A stretch of 64,000 nucleotides of DNA from the NCBI RefSeq assembly GCF_963678635.1, contig NC_087062.1:92851845-92915844 (forward strand). The letters are read 5' to 3'. Shown piece by piece: positions 12,426 through 24,210 of the stretch. The position numbers and the translations under genes were made by a program. The notes under the pieces are model-generated. The model was given only the letters and a program-made list of their open reading frames with translations, was not told where the DNA came from and ran no database searches. The stretch comes from Symsagittifera roscoffensis (Eukaryota > Xenacoelomorpha > Acoela > Convolutidae). Each line of letters starts with the position of its first letter. Position 1 is the first letter of the stretch.

Positions 12426-12700
12426 TTTATGTACTATACACAATGTAGAACACCATGCTAACCACAAAACCCCGCATAGTTCCACACGCTCCAGGTGCAA
12501 AAGGAAATTCGTAAATATTTTGAAAAAACAGAAAAATCAACCAATGACGTGGCAGTAAAAATGTAATTCCTTTCAGATTGGCTATTTTAATTCCACTCTA
12601 ATATCAGTTCAAAACCGAGAGGGATAAAACTGCTTAAATTGAAAAAAGTAGGATGAAAAAAGCACTGCTTTTTATTGCTCGCTTTTTACGTTGCATAGTG
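12426..12700. other. Left flank of satellite array 2
   Basis: Homologous to 2858-3119: TATGTACTATACACAATG, then GCATAGTTCCACACG, then CCAATGACGTGGCAGTAAAAATG, then AGCACTGCTTTTTATTGCTCGC. It joins directly onto the truncated polymerase of copy D. No coding sequence seen. The CCAAT/TGACGTGG pair and the AT-rich stretch after it would suit a promoter, but that is inference. Confidence 0.6.
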
Positions 12701-15680
12701 CCGTTCACTTTTTGTGAACAGGTTTTCGTAGTGTTTAAATATTTCATGTATAAAGAATTGGATTCTTTTTTTGTGAACAGAATATTTCAACGTTTAAAAA
12801 ATTTGTTCTCCCCATGCATGCTTAAGAAATTTTGTTCACAAAATGTGAAGAGATTAAAGACATAAATAAAAAAGTTTAAAAAAAATTTAAAAGAAAATAA
12901 AAACTAACCAGAGAGAGTAAACAAAAATTCTTGCCTGTGATTGGTCAATTGTAACTTTGTACTCTCAATGGGCAATTTTGGTGTAAATTTGAGTAACTTC
13001 TTTGTAAGGGGGAAAACTTTTTTTCCAAACCACAATTTGGTTTGCCTTCTTTTATAATATTGAAAAACAAAACTATCCCTGCTAAAATTTCAAAACTAGT
13101 TTATACTTTTGAATAAAAGTTTTCACATTTTGTGAACAGACATTTTCAACGTTTAACTATTTGTTCTTCCTTTGTAAGGTTAAGAAATTTTGTTCACAAA
13201 TTGTAAACAGATTGAAGACATGTAGAGAAAATTAAAAAATAAATTAACAGAAAACAAAAAAATAAACCAGGAGAGAGTAATCAAAAAATCCTGCCTGTGA
13301 TTGGTCAATTGTAACTTTGTACTCTGAATGGGCAATTTTGGTGTCAATTTGAGTAACTTCTTTGTAAGGGGGAAAACTTTTTTTTCCAAAACACACTTTG
13401 GTTTGCCTTCTTTTATAATATTGAAAAACAAAACTATCCCTGCTAAAATTTCAAACCTAGTTTATACTTTTGAATAAAATTTTTCATATTTTGTGAACAA
13501 AAATTTTCAACGTTTAAAAATTTGTTCTCCTTATGCACGGTTAAGAAATGTTGTTCACAGATTAAAGACATGTATAAAGAAAATTAAAAAATAAATTAAC
13601 AGAAAACAAATATAAACCAGGAAAGAGTAAATAAATAATCCTTCTTGTGATTGTTCAATTGAAACTTTGTACTCTGAATGGGCAATTTTGGTGTCAATTT
13701 GAGTAACTTCTTTGTAAGGGGGAAAACTTTTTTTCGAAAACACAATTTGGTTTGCCTTCTTTTATAATATTGAAAAACAAAACTATCCCTGCTAAAATTT
13801 CAAAACTAGTTTATACTTTTGAATAAAAGTTTTCACATTTTGTGAACAGAAATTTTCAACGTTTAAAAACTTGTTCTTCCTTGTAAGGTTAAAAAATTTT
13901 GTTCACAAATTGTAAACAGATTGAAGACATGTAGAGAAAATTAAAAAATAAATTAACAGAAAACAAAAAAATAAACCAGGAGAGAGTAATCAGAAAATCC
14001 TGCCTGTGATTGGTCAATTGTAACTTTGTACTCTGAATGGGCAATTTTGGTGTCAATTTGAGTAACTTCTTTGTAAGGGGGAAAACTTTTTTTCCAAAAC
14101 ACAATTTGGTTTGCCTTCTTTGATAATATTGAAAAACAAAACTATCCCTGCTAAAATTTCAAACCTAGTTTATACTTTTGAATAAAATTTTTCATATTTT
14201 GTGAACAAAAATTTTCAACATTTAAAAATTTGTTCTCCTTATGCACGGTTAAGAAATTTTGTTCACAGATTAAAGACATGTATAAAGAAAATTTAAAAAT
14301 AAATTAACAGAAAACAAATATAAACCAGGAAAGAGTAAATAAATAATCCTTCTTGTGATTGTTCAATTGAAACTTTGTACTCTGAATGGGCAATTTTGGT
14401 GTCAATTTGAGTAACTTCTTTGTAAGGGGGAAAACTTTTTTTCGAAAGCACAATTTGGTTTGCCTTCTTTTATAATATTGAAAAACAAAACTATCCCTGC
14501 TAAAATTTTAAAACTAGTTTATACTTTTGAATAAAAGTTTTCACATTTTGTGAACAGAAATTTTCAACGTTTAAAAATTTGTTCTCCTTATGCACGGTTA
14601 AGAAATTTTGTTCACAGATTAAAGACATTTATAAAAAAAATTAAAAAATAAATTAACAGAAAACAAATATAAACCAGGAAAGAGTAAATAAATAATCCTT
14701 CTTGTGATTGTTCAATTCAAACTTTGTACTCTGAATGGGCAATTTTGGTGTCAATTTGAAAAACTTCTTTATAAGGGGAAAACTTTTTTTCTAGAACACA
14801 ATTTGGTTTGCCTTCTTTTATAACATTAAAAAACAAAGTTATCCCTGCTAAAATATGACAACTATCTTTTACTTTTGAAAAAAAAGTTTCACTTTTTGTG
14901 AACAGACATTTTCAACGTTTAAAAATTTGTTCTCCCTTTGCATGGTTAAGAAATTTTTTTCACAAAATGTGAACAGATTAAAGACATGTATAAAAAAAAT
15001 TCAGAAATAATTTAAGAGAAAACAAAAATAAACCAGGAGAGAGTAAATAAATAATCTTGATGGTGATTGGTCAATTAAAACTTTGTACTCTGATTGGTAA
15101 ATTTTGGTGCCATTTTGATGTTCTTCTTTGTAAAGACGAAAACCGTTTTTTTCCAAAACACAATTTTGTTTGTCTTCTTTTAAAAAAAAATTTATCCCTG
15201 CTAAAAATTGTCAACTAGTTCATACATTAAATAAAAGTTCACATTTTGTGAACAAATATTTTCAACATTTAAAAATTTGGTCTCCCCATACATGGTTAAG
15301 AAATTTTGTTCAAAAAATGTGAACAGAATAAAGACATGTATAAAAAGACAGAAAAAAGGAATAATTTACCAGGAGGGAGTAAAAAGAATGCTTGCTTGTG
15401 AATGGTCAATTTCTTTTAAGTCGAAATTAAATATCTTCTTTATACGGAGGAAAACATTTGATTCCAAAACACACTAAGTTGTTAGTTGCCTTCTTTTCTT
15501 TTATAAATTTAAAAAATAAAAATCTTCCTGCTAAAAACTGTCAACTAGTTCATACATTGAATTAAACTGTTCACATTTTGTAAACATTTTTTTCTACGTT
15601 TAAGAATTTGGTCCTTATGCACGATTAAGAAACTTTATTCACATATTCCTAATAGAATAAAGACCTTTATAAAAAAAGAA
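12701..15680. repeat. Satellite array 2, monomer about 350-360 bp
   Basis: Same satellite as at 3.1-5.2 kb, with about nine monomers. GGTTAAGAAAT-type landmarks fall near 12,830, 13,180, 13,540, 13,886, 14,247, 14,597, 14,943, 15,296 and 15,627, giving spacings of about 330-361. Each monomer has the GTTCACA/TGTGAAC dyads and the paired ATTGG boxes. Neighbours within the array are more alike than the first and last monomers. The last monomer runs straight into the splice-acceptor-like sequence and start region of copy E, as array 1 does with copy B. Confidence 0.9.
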
Positions 15681-15742
15681 AAGAAAAATAAATTACCAAT
15701 TTTTAATCTTGGTCCATTTCTAAATTCGCAATTTGTTTATAG

Positions 15743-18609
15743 ATAATTCCTGCCCTTAGCCGAAACGAGAGACTCAAATGTGAGGACGGTGGTCAAGGTT
15801 AACGGAGATCTGATGCTGCGAGACATCGAAAGAGATGCGCTAAAGCATTTGTTTCTTGTCCTGACTGTAAGTATTCCTTCTACAATCAACAAGAAATGAA
15901 CTAACATATGGCCAAGAAGCATGCACCTACAATATCAAAGCAGTCAACGATCTGTTCTTCTTATGAACAAGAGTTCCCAAGTTACTACTCTCTCCAACAA
16001 CATCGGAGAAAGGAACATGGAGCAAAACAACGGAAACCCAAGAACACTGTAGCGGACTTGAACAAGATTGTGGAGGAAGAAGGGGAAGATGGTGAAAAAC
16101 TGAAGGAGGAACTTAGTGCTTGTCAACATTTTCTGGTGGATACGAAGAGGGAAAAAGGGAGACATAAGGTATTTAAATTCCAAATGTCCCAGTTAGACAC
16201 TAAACTAATCAACGAGAAACTTGAAGAAGTCTCTACTTTATACGTAATTGGATTTAACAGCGGTAGATATGATTTTAATCTGATCAAGTCCTATCTAATC
16301 CCCTGTTTGATTCGCGATAAAGAACAAGAAACGTCAACCATCAAAAAAGCGAACGACGTTATATCTTTCAAGTTTGGAGATGTACAATTTCTCGAAATAA
16401 GGAAGTTTCTGAGTGGAGCAACTAGTCTGGACTCCAAACATGACTTTCGCGGAATGCCACCATATGAAGCCTTTTTCAGTAAACCTAGAAACAACAATCC
16501 TCTAGACAAAGACTTCATTGATTATGAGAAGCTGAGAAAGAGTGGACTTGACAAACAACAAGCACTGAGAAAGCTTCAAATCAAGACTATACCTTCATCA
16601 GGTTTAGATTAGGATGTAGTTCCAACTCTGGAAGCAATAACAAAAATTTCAGTTTTATCATAACAAGGGAATTGATATGTTACAATTTGGATGTAATCTT
16701 CCAAATCTAGCAAATATATTTCTACACAAATCTACAAAATACAAATTTTATCCATTTTGCGAAAGTGATAAAGATTTGTGTGAAAAAAAATCGAGAAGAT
16801 ATGACCGGTGGACCTTCCATTGTGGTCACTCAAAAAACTGTAGTTGATGAAACTTTCATCAGAAATTCATCAAATAATTGTGTATCAATCTAGAATTGAT
16901 GCAAGTCAGCTCTACCCCTTCTCAATGTGTCAAGATATGCCAACAGAACTGTTCACGAGATGGGATTTTGACACTGATAGTTGAAAATTCAAGGCTAGAC
17001 ATAATCGATCGCGCAATTTTGAGAATATGATCATGTCTTTCTATCAGGAAAAAAGACCAGACTGCAAAATTGAGAGTTTTTCACATCTGGAAAACAGAAG
17101 AAAGTTGACTGTTTTAATGTTTACGGTTATTGTGATCACTGTAAGACACGGTTTGAAACAATGGGATGCTACTACCATTTCTGTTCCCGTCAAGAAGCCC
17201 GTCCCTCTTTAACAGAACAGGATATTGAGCAAGCAAACAAGAAGAGAGCGATGAATGATATGCGACAAGAATAAACTAAAGAGAAAGAATACAAAAATGC
17301 AGAAATGTGGGAGTGTGACTGGTGGGAAAGTTTCAAAACCAATGACAAGATCAAAAATCACGTCAGAACCCACTTTTTCTATAAGAGACCTGTTTCTACA
17401 GACTTCCTTTTAGCAACAAAAAAAGGGATCTCTTTTTGGCTATGTTCAGTGCAATTTAGTTGTTCCAGATGAGCTAAAATCAAAATTTGCCAATTTTCCT
17501 CCAATTTTTAAAAACATTGAAGTTGGAAAAAGTGATATTGGAGACTACATGAAAAACTATGCAATTGAGAACAAAATGTTAAAGCATCCTCAGAGATTGC
17601 TGATATCTAGTTTCAAGCTAGAAAATGGAACTCCTCTGTTCAACTTTTCTTTGGAACTTGGCTTGCAATGCACTAAAATTTACCATTTTATTCAGTATAC
17701 TCTACGAAAATGTTTCAATAATTTCGTTCAATCAGTAGTTGATACGAGAAGACAAGGAGATAAAAATCCTCTATCAGGAGTTGTTGCAGAAACAATGAAA
17801 TTTTAGTTAATTTCTCCTATGGATATCAGATCATGGATAGATCCAGGCATACAATTACGAAGTATCTGAACGATGAAAAAACTCATAAAGCGATCAATGA
17901 GCCATTGTTTAAAAGGTTAATTACAGTTGAAAAAGACTTGTACGAGGTGGAGTTGCTGAAATCAACCATTGAGCACCGAGAATCCATCATTGTTGACTTT
18001 TTCATACTTCAGTATGCAAAGCTGATAAAATTGGAACTCTACTATAACTTCTTTGACAAGTTCTTTGATGTAAATAAACTTGAATAGTTGGAGATGAACA
18101 CAGACTCACTTTTCTTAGCTCTTGCGGAAAAAAATTATACGATGGTATCCAACCAGAAAAAAGACACATTTGGGATAAAATGAGGGAAAATAACTACAGA
18201 GACACTTTCAAAGCAGATGCAAAGTCTAATTTCTTCCCTCGAACGTGTTGCAGTATCCATAAAAAGCATGATAAGCGGGAGCCGGGACTTTTCAAAGATG
18301 AATTTAGGTGCAAAGAATTGCTATCTTTATGTAGCAAAATTAGTGCTGCTATGACAACAAAACTAACATAATCAAAATAAGCAGCAAAGATTAAACAAAC
18401 GAGTTCTAGAATATTCTTGAGATTGACCCATGTCAAAGAACAGGAGAGTGATCAATGAAGCAACCAACCTAACAGCTACAATTAGAGGATTCAGAAGTGT
18501 AAATCATATGGTGGCCACATATGAGCAAACAAAGAAAAGACTCAGTTATTTTTATCCAAGAAGACAAGTTCGAGATGATGGAATTCATACAAAACCATTG
18601 AACTTATAA
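15743..18609 (+). pseudogene. Type-B DNA polymerase relic, copy E (N-terminus and complete C-terminus, internal deletion)
   Basis: The start codon position reads ATT. The finger region follows, then an open frame 15,908-16,612 with CSSY...H...H finger remnants, the EEEGEDGEKLKEEL stretch, and the same deletion junction into FNSGRYD as copy B. It closes at a TAG replacing AAG. Motif A lies at 16,898-16,918. Motif B is NFSYG (Asn codon 17,809-17,811). The open stretch 17,833-18,087 leads to TAG and motif C as MNTDS (Asn codon 18,097-18,099). Unlike the other copies it continues to the C-terminus: an FFPRTCC block, HDKREPGLFKDEF, a frameshifted lysine-rich part, and a natural-looking end at KPLNL with TAA (18,607-18,609). 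The Trp-Trp codon pair that is a stop in copies 1, C and D is intact here. Confidence 0.87.
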
Positions 18610-19586
18610 GAGCTGATGCAATGTAGTAAGTTTCCAACAAAAAATGTATTAAACTTTTGTACGATGCAGTATTTTGTTGGTGTTTCATTATAAAATTGCG
18701 ATAAATTTCAAATACGATGCTGTTTTTCTATATTTTCTTTGTAATTCAATTTTTTATTCTTAAATAGACTTACCATGTAACAGTGAGATTTCTAGAGGTG
18801 GAATGAATTCGTGTGGTATGATCATTGGTCGAGTTTCTTTGGTGTTCCGTGAAGTGGGCAAAAAAGATACATTTGGCGCACGGGATCGTTGTTTTTGAGA
18901 GTGCCATGCAGGTTAGTATCTTTAATACAAGAGATAAAAATTTGAATTAGATCAGAAGCACCAAAACAGTTAACCAAAACTATGAGATATCCCCAATTTT
19001 TTGAAACATTTTAAATTTTTGCAGTTTTTTCCAAAACCTTATTACTTTAACAAATTTTTCATAAAAACATTGATTTTTTTGAAGTTTCAATAGGTTTCAG
19101 CGTATTTTCAGGTAGATAGAAAGTAAGATTATCCAATAAAAATGGGTCAAAATATAGTAAATTTTATCGTGTTTTGAATTTTTTTAAATTTTTTTTTCGA
19201 TAAAAATTCATAGTTTTTACCCAAAAACTCTTACCATTGACTTACCAAGAACCAAAAACTAATAAAATACCTTCATTACGAACTCTACACATGATTAGTC
19301 TTTGATATTTACAAATTAGATAACACACGCCAAAAATTTTTGCGAAAAAACTTGACATTATCTAAAATCACAAAATCTAAAAAAAAACTCGTTTTTTTTT
19401 TACCATTATCTTACCATCACACCAACCATAAAACCTTACCATTGTTATTCACTATCTTAATACATTGTAGACTTTTTACCCAATCTTAAAACATAGCTGG
19501 ATGACCGGATGATCTATAACGTATCTTAATACATGGGGGTCAGCTACCTCCACCCCCCACCCTCCACCCCCTAATCACCTCCAAGG
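18610..19586. other. AT-rich non-coding DNA after polymerase copy E
   Basis: No coding sequence recognised. The first 60 bases may be the 3' end of the polymerase transcript, since ATTAAA occurs about 40 bases past the stop. The rest is poly-A/T-rich single-copy DNA. A strongly C-rich tract with CCACCCCCCACCC lies at about 19,545-19,575 and is unlike its surroundings. Confidence 0.5.
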
Positions 19587-20565
19587 GGCAATTAAACGAA
19601 ATAATACAAGACAATACCATTCGAGTGTATCTGAATTTCGAACTATCTACTTATGTCGGAAGAGTCTCTACGGCTTATGCGCACTCTACTCTGTTCACGG
19701 TTGAAAAAAATTAATACTTATAATAAAACGAGAAAGCAGACAAATTGCAAAAAAAATGTCTTCAAAAAGTTTATCTTTCAATTTTTCAAAAAAAAGTGCA
19801 AAATCTTGAAACCCAATTGCCTTAACTTCTTAGCCTTTGGAAATGGATTTTAAAAACAAAGACTGAACATTCTAAAAAAATTGGTGCCGACAAAATGAAA
19901 GCGGTGCGGACAAAATGAACTGGCAGAAGAAATCCGAAAAAGTATTTACATTCTTTATAATATAAAAAAAGTAAACAAACACTTAAACTGCAAAATAAAA
20001 TTAGTTTCAAATGTGCAGGTGTAAGTCAGATATTAAAGAAAATTAAGTGAAAAAGAAGTTTACATTACAAACAAGGTATAATTTAAACATGTATATTATA
20101 AATCAAAAATATGAAAAATTGAGTTACTGTTTTTCCCTAAATGAACTTAAAAGTTTTCCATAAAAATTCACATAGGTTACCACTAATGGATGTTCCTAAA
20201 ATAATCATAGAGAGTAATTTTTAAATTTCATCTTCGCTCGTTTGTATGTTAGTATGCCCCATAAGTTAACTTAGTCATCTACAATGTGGAGATGTGGACA
20301 GTTAAGGAGAGATAATCGAGAAGATAACTATTTCTATCTAACCTACGGTCAGCTGTCCTGCGACATAAATTTCAGAACTGCTCTAGAGACCTGTAAGAGC
20401 TCAAAGAATCGAAAAGATAACAAGCAATTTATAAAAAAAAAAACAGTAAAAAAAGAGAGAAAGGTGATTTAAAACAAGACAGCTACAAATTTGGAGCCAC
20501 TTTTTTAAAGACCGGAAAAATTGCTTTATTGCACGATAGAAACGGTCATGGCTTGCAAATCAATT
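19587..20565. repeat. 1-kb direct repeat, left copy (R1)
   Basis: Homologous in direct orientation to 21,904-22,928, starting at GCAATTAAAC and ending at TCATGGCTTGCA plus a few bases. Shared landmarks include TATCTGAATTTCGAACTATC, ACGGCTTATGCGCACTC, ATGTGGAGATGTGGACAGTT and AAGACAGCTACAAATTTGGA. No open frame is conserved between the copies. The ends are not TG...CA, so I do not call it an LTR. Element type unknown. Confidence 0.8.
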
Positions 20566-21903
20566 TTATTGAGTTAATACATTTCTGAAGTCAAATTTTC
20601 ATTTTTGTTGTGTTGTTTGAAACAAATCACTTTTCTCTGTTCTTTTGATGATTTAAAAAGGCATCATTTGAATTAATTTATTACCTTTTGAATGTCAAAG
20701 CACATGGTAAGAACAAGCTGTTGAAACCCCAAAAGTTGCACCAATATTCGCGGCTTAGTTTGGAAAAAAAACAAAGTGTGTACTAAAACACTCGCTTCGC
20801 AAAAGTAACTATGCGAAGAAAACCACAAGATGAAAAAACGTAGAAAAGTTTATGACAGTTCCTTTTAAAGGAAAAAATTATCGCTCATCTTGCGATAAAA
20901 CAAAATCATTGCATGACATCAAATGTGACTAAAGCCGCTAAGTCAAAAACTTTTTGGAGAGTTGATAATAACTAGATCAACCAAAGTTTTCATTTCTTGT
21001 CGCAACTTGTCGTGCATAAAAAAACTGTTCAATTAAAATTTGATAGACCACTAAGCCGACCAGGTTTAAGCCAAAAACTGTAAGCAAAAAAAAATAAATA
21101 AAATCGGATTTGGTAAATTTAACCCCAGCATGAAACAAAAACGTTAAATTGAACCGGTTTCTGCTATGCAGACATGGTCAAAATATGTCTGTTGTTTGAC
21201 GAAAGTGCAGATTCGGGAAAATGATTCTGATGGACAAGTTGTTAATAAAAAAGTTATGATCCAATTGGATAACGCTTCCGAGCATAAAAATTGCAATTGC
21301 AAGCAGAAGATTCAGTGCACCTAAACTGACGCAGATGAAAGTTCAAATAATACAAAAAAAGAGTTAAAATCAAAAAATAAAATATGAAAAAAACTTGCAT
21401 CCATTTTTTCAAAACAAAATTGAAACAAAAAGCAGACTTAGACGAAACCAACTGCATCGACAATCGTTTTATAGAAAAATAAAATCCAATTGAACAACTT
21501 GAAATTTGTGTTTTAAGGAAATGACAAGACCACTATTAATTATAGTAACAACAATAAGCAAAAAAAACTGCCATGCTTTGGAAATCAAGCAGGCGACAAT
21601 AAACAGAGAAACGAAGTCCAGCAGTTAATTTTTTCCGAGAAAAAAGAACCACCACCCCTCTACGTCAAGTCTTAGGGAGTCTGACAGTTGTTAATGTTCA
21701 ATAACAATTCGAGTTTAATTTTTTATATATATTTGCAAGAAAATTAGTTTAAGGGAAAAAGTCAAGTTATTGATTACAAGAAACTTGCTCCAGCAAGCGT
21801 CATAAGATTTGAGCAAAAATATATGTTGAAACTCTACATTTTTAAGCCTCATTCCAATTCTATATGCAAAGAAATTTAAACTAACTCATCAAAGGCGTAA
21901 ATT
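20566..21903. other. Non-coding spacer between the 1-kb direct repeats
   Basis: About 1.34 kb of AT-rich sequence with no recognised protein, RNA gene or internal repeat on either strand. Confidence 0.5.
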
Positions 21904-22928
21904 GAAGCAATTAAACAAAATAACACAAGACAAAACTGATTGAGTGTATCTGAATTTCGAACTATCTACTTATGTTGGAAGAGCTTCTACGGCTTATGCG
22001 CACTCCGCTCTGTTCACGGTAAAAAAACTATACTTTTGTGCCGACGAAACCAGAATGCAGACAAATTGTAAAAAAAATGTTTAAGAAGATTACTTTGTCT
22101 TCAAAAGGTTTATCTTTCAAATGTTTCAAAAAAAGTGCAAAGTTTTGAAACCCAATTGCCTTTACTTCTGAGCCTTTAGAAATTGATTTGAAAAACAAAG
22201 ACTGAATTTTCCAAAAAAATTCGTGCTACGGGAGCGGTGCGGACAAAATGAACTGGTAGAAGAAATCCGAAAAAGTATTTAAATTTCAAGAACACATTCT
22301 TTATTGTATAAAAAAAATAAACAAACACTTGAATTGCAAAATGAAATTAGTTTCAAATATGCAACTGTATCTCAGATATTAAAAAAATTTGAGTGAAAAT
22401 TAAGCTTACATGACAAACAAGGTATAATTTAAACATTTATTTTTTATAAATCAAAAATATGACAAATCGAGTTACTGTTTTTCCCTAAATGAACTTAAAA
22501 ATTTTCCATGTTAATTTAACTTAGGTTGCCACTGATGGATCTTTCTTAAATAATCATAGAAAGTAATTTTTAAAATTCATCTTCGCTCGTTTGTATGTTA
22601 GTATACCCCATAAGTTAACTTAGTCATCTACAATGTGGAGATGTGGACAGTTAAGGATATGTGGACAGTTAAGGAGAGAAAATCGAGAAGATAACTAATT
22701 CAATAAAACCTACGGACAGCGGTCCTGCGACATAAATTTTAGGACTGCTCTAGAGACCTGTAAGAGCTCAAAGAAACGAAAAGATAACAACCAATTTCTA
22801 AAAAGAAAACAGTAAAAAGTGAGAAAGGTGATTTAAAACAAGACAGCTACAAATTTGGAGCCATTTTTTTAAAGATCGGAAATATTGCTTTATCACATGA
22901 TAGAAAGGGTCATGGCTTGCAGATCAAA
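21904..22928. repeat. 1-kb direct repeat, right copy (R2)
   Basis: Partner of the repeat at 19,587-20,565, with visibly more substitutions and small indels than the other duplications in this window. It carries a private tandem duplication of about 20 bp (ATGTGGACAGTTAAGG twice, about 22,640-22,675) that the left copy lacks. Decayed Gypsy sequence begins within 60 bases of its right end. Confidence 0.8.
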
Positions 22929-22984
22929 AAGAAAACATTATCTTGAAAAAGCAATTAGTTCTAGTTCTACCGCAAATGTATCAA

Positions 22985-24210
22985 ATAAAAGTAATATTTA
23001 GGTCCCATGGCCACAAGCGCTATCAGGGTATATGCAATAGCAACACAGAATACTCCATTGCTTCAATTGGCCAGACATTAGGAAACATTTTGAAGGATGG
23101 TTGAACGCCTGCCTAAATTAAAACGCGTGCTTACAGGTTAAGGAACCCAGGAAGCTAAATTTTTCTTTGAACATGGTCGAGAGCTCTAACAATAAAATTG
23201 TTATGCATATTGGCCACCAGAAGACTTGTATGACAGTTTCAGGAAACACTCAATTTAAATTGATCAAATTTAATTTCACGAAGCAGGCAGAAAGATACCT
23301 TGCCAGACAGTAACATCTGGGGAAACTTGTAATAACCTGATTACGCACTGGAATACTAGATCTGATTGCCAAATGATCATCCAATCCGATGACGAGAAAG
23401 CGAGCGAAGGGGACCCGATGGAAAAACTAATGAAGCTGTCGCTTATTTCCGGCAACCGAACGCTCTAGTTGAAAATAGGAAACGGATTTTAGTGAATATG
23501 TTGAGCTTATGTTGTTCTAAACACATGGCGGATTGTGACAAATGTTTTCCGCAGGCGGTCGGGACATACAACAACACGCCATGCAGCACTTTACGACTGT
23601 TATGAGTCTAATCATGATGACGACAGGACGAAAAAGACTGATGCAAGAGCGATAACGTTCTTTTATTCAGAGTATGAAGGGAAAAAACTTCACCTTAAAA
23701 CTACGTACGAGAAGCCAACCTGAGAAAACGTGCCAATCAGATCTGTGCCAACCAGATCTGTACAGATAGAACATTGCGCAAGCACAGATGCGTCAATAGA
23801 GGTAATTTGACCACAACAGTTAGGATCAAAACCATACTCAGTCGTATTCTATATCTTGGTGTTCCAAATTAAATTTCCACCAAAGGGGCGAAAAAATTAC
23901 TAAGGACAAGAAGGGGACCGTTCGAGATCACCTAATTCCATCAGCAAGGGAGCTTGAGCACGAGCAAGGGAAGTGCGGCAAACCGCAAAAATCTGTGACC
24001 AAATGGCTAGTTGCCCGAGGTTTGGTGTGTTACACCAGACATGGACGGTCTGCAGTATCTGGTAGTGTATTCAGCCTGCTGGGTAAACAAGAAGAGAACC
24101 AGAAAAAAAATTGGCGGCGATGAGAATTTTAGCTTGGTAGGATATATGTTTATCTAGATGAAATTCCGACGAAAGCACATACGCTGAAGAGGACTAGAAC
24201 AGGTTAGGCC
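22985..24210 (+). pseudogene. Decayed Gypsy integrase, + strand
   Basis: No long open frame exists, but translations in changing frames follow the well-preserved - strand integrase in order. Seen are a GH...GI zinc-site remnant and CLQVKEPRKL (compare CLSCQQVRDPRKL). Next come IGHQKTCMTVSGNTQ (compare IDHQKLCMTDSGYNQ) and ALVENRKR (compare GLVERQNR). After that come TFFYSEYEGKK (compare TFFYPECEGKK), KKLLRTRRGPFEIT (compare KKLLKKWRGPFMIT) and an acidic tail. The catalytic DDE residues are mostly lost. It lies beside repeat R2 with no RT just upstream, so it is a truncated 3' portion of a related but much older Gypsy copy. Confidence 0.82.

Noticed and set aside
12700-15680. CRISPR-like array
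   Set aside because: Monomers of about 350 bp with no unique spacers between short constant repeats; this is an ordinary satellite in eukaryotic DNA.
1-18609. Complete Polinton/Maverick
   Set aside because: Only polymerase sequence is present; no integrase, ATPase, protease or capsid gene and no terminal inverted repeats recognised.
19587-22928. R1/R2 as LTRs of a short non-autonomous retrotransposon
   Set aside because: No TG...CA termini, no primer-binding site or polypurine tract beside them, and no target-site duplication seen.
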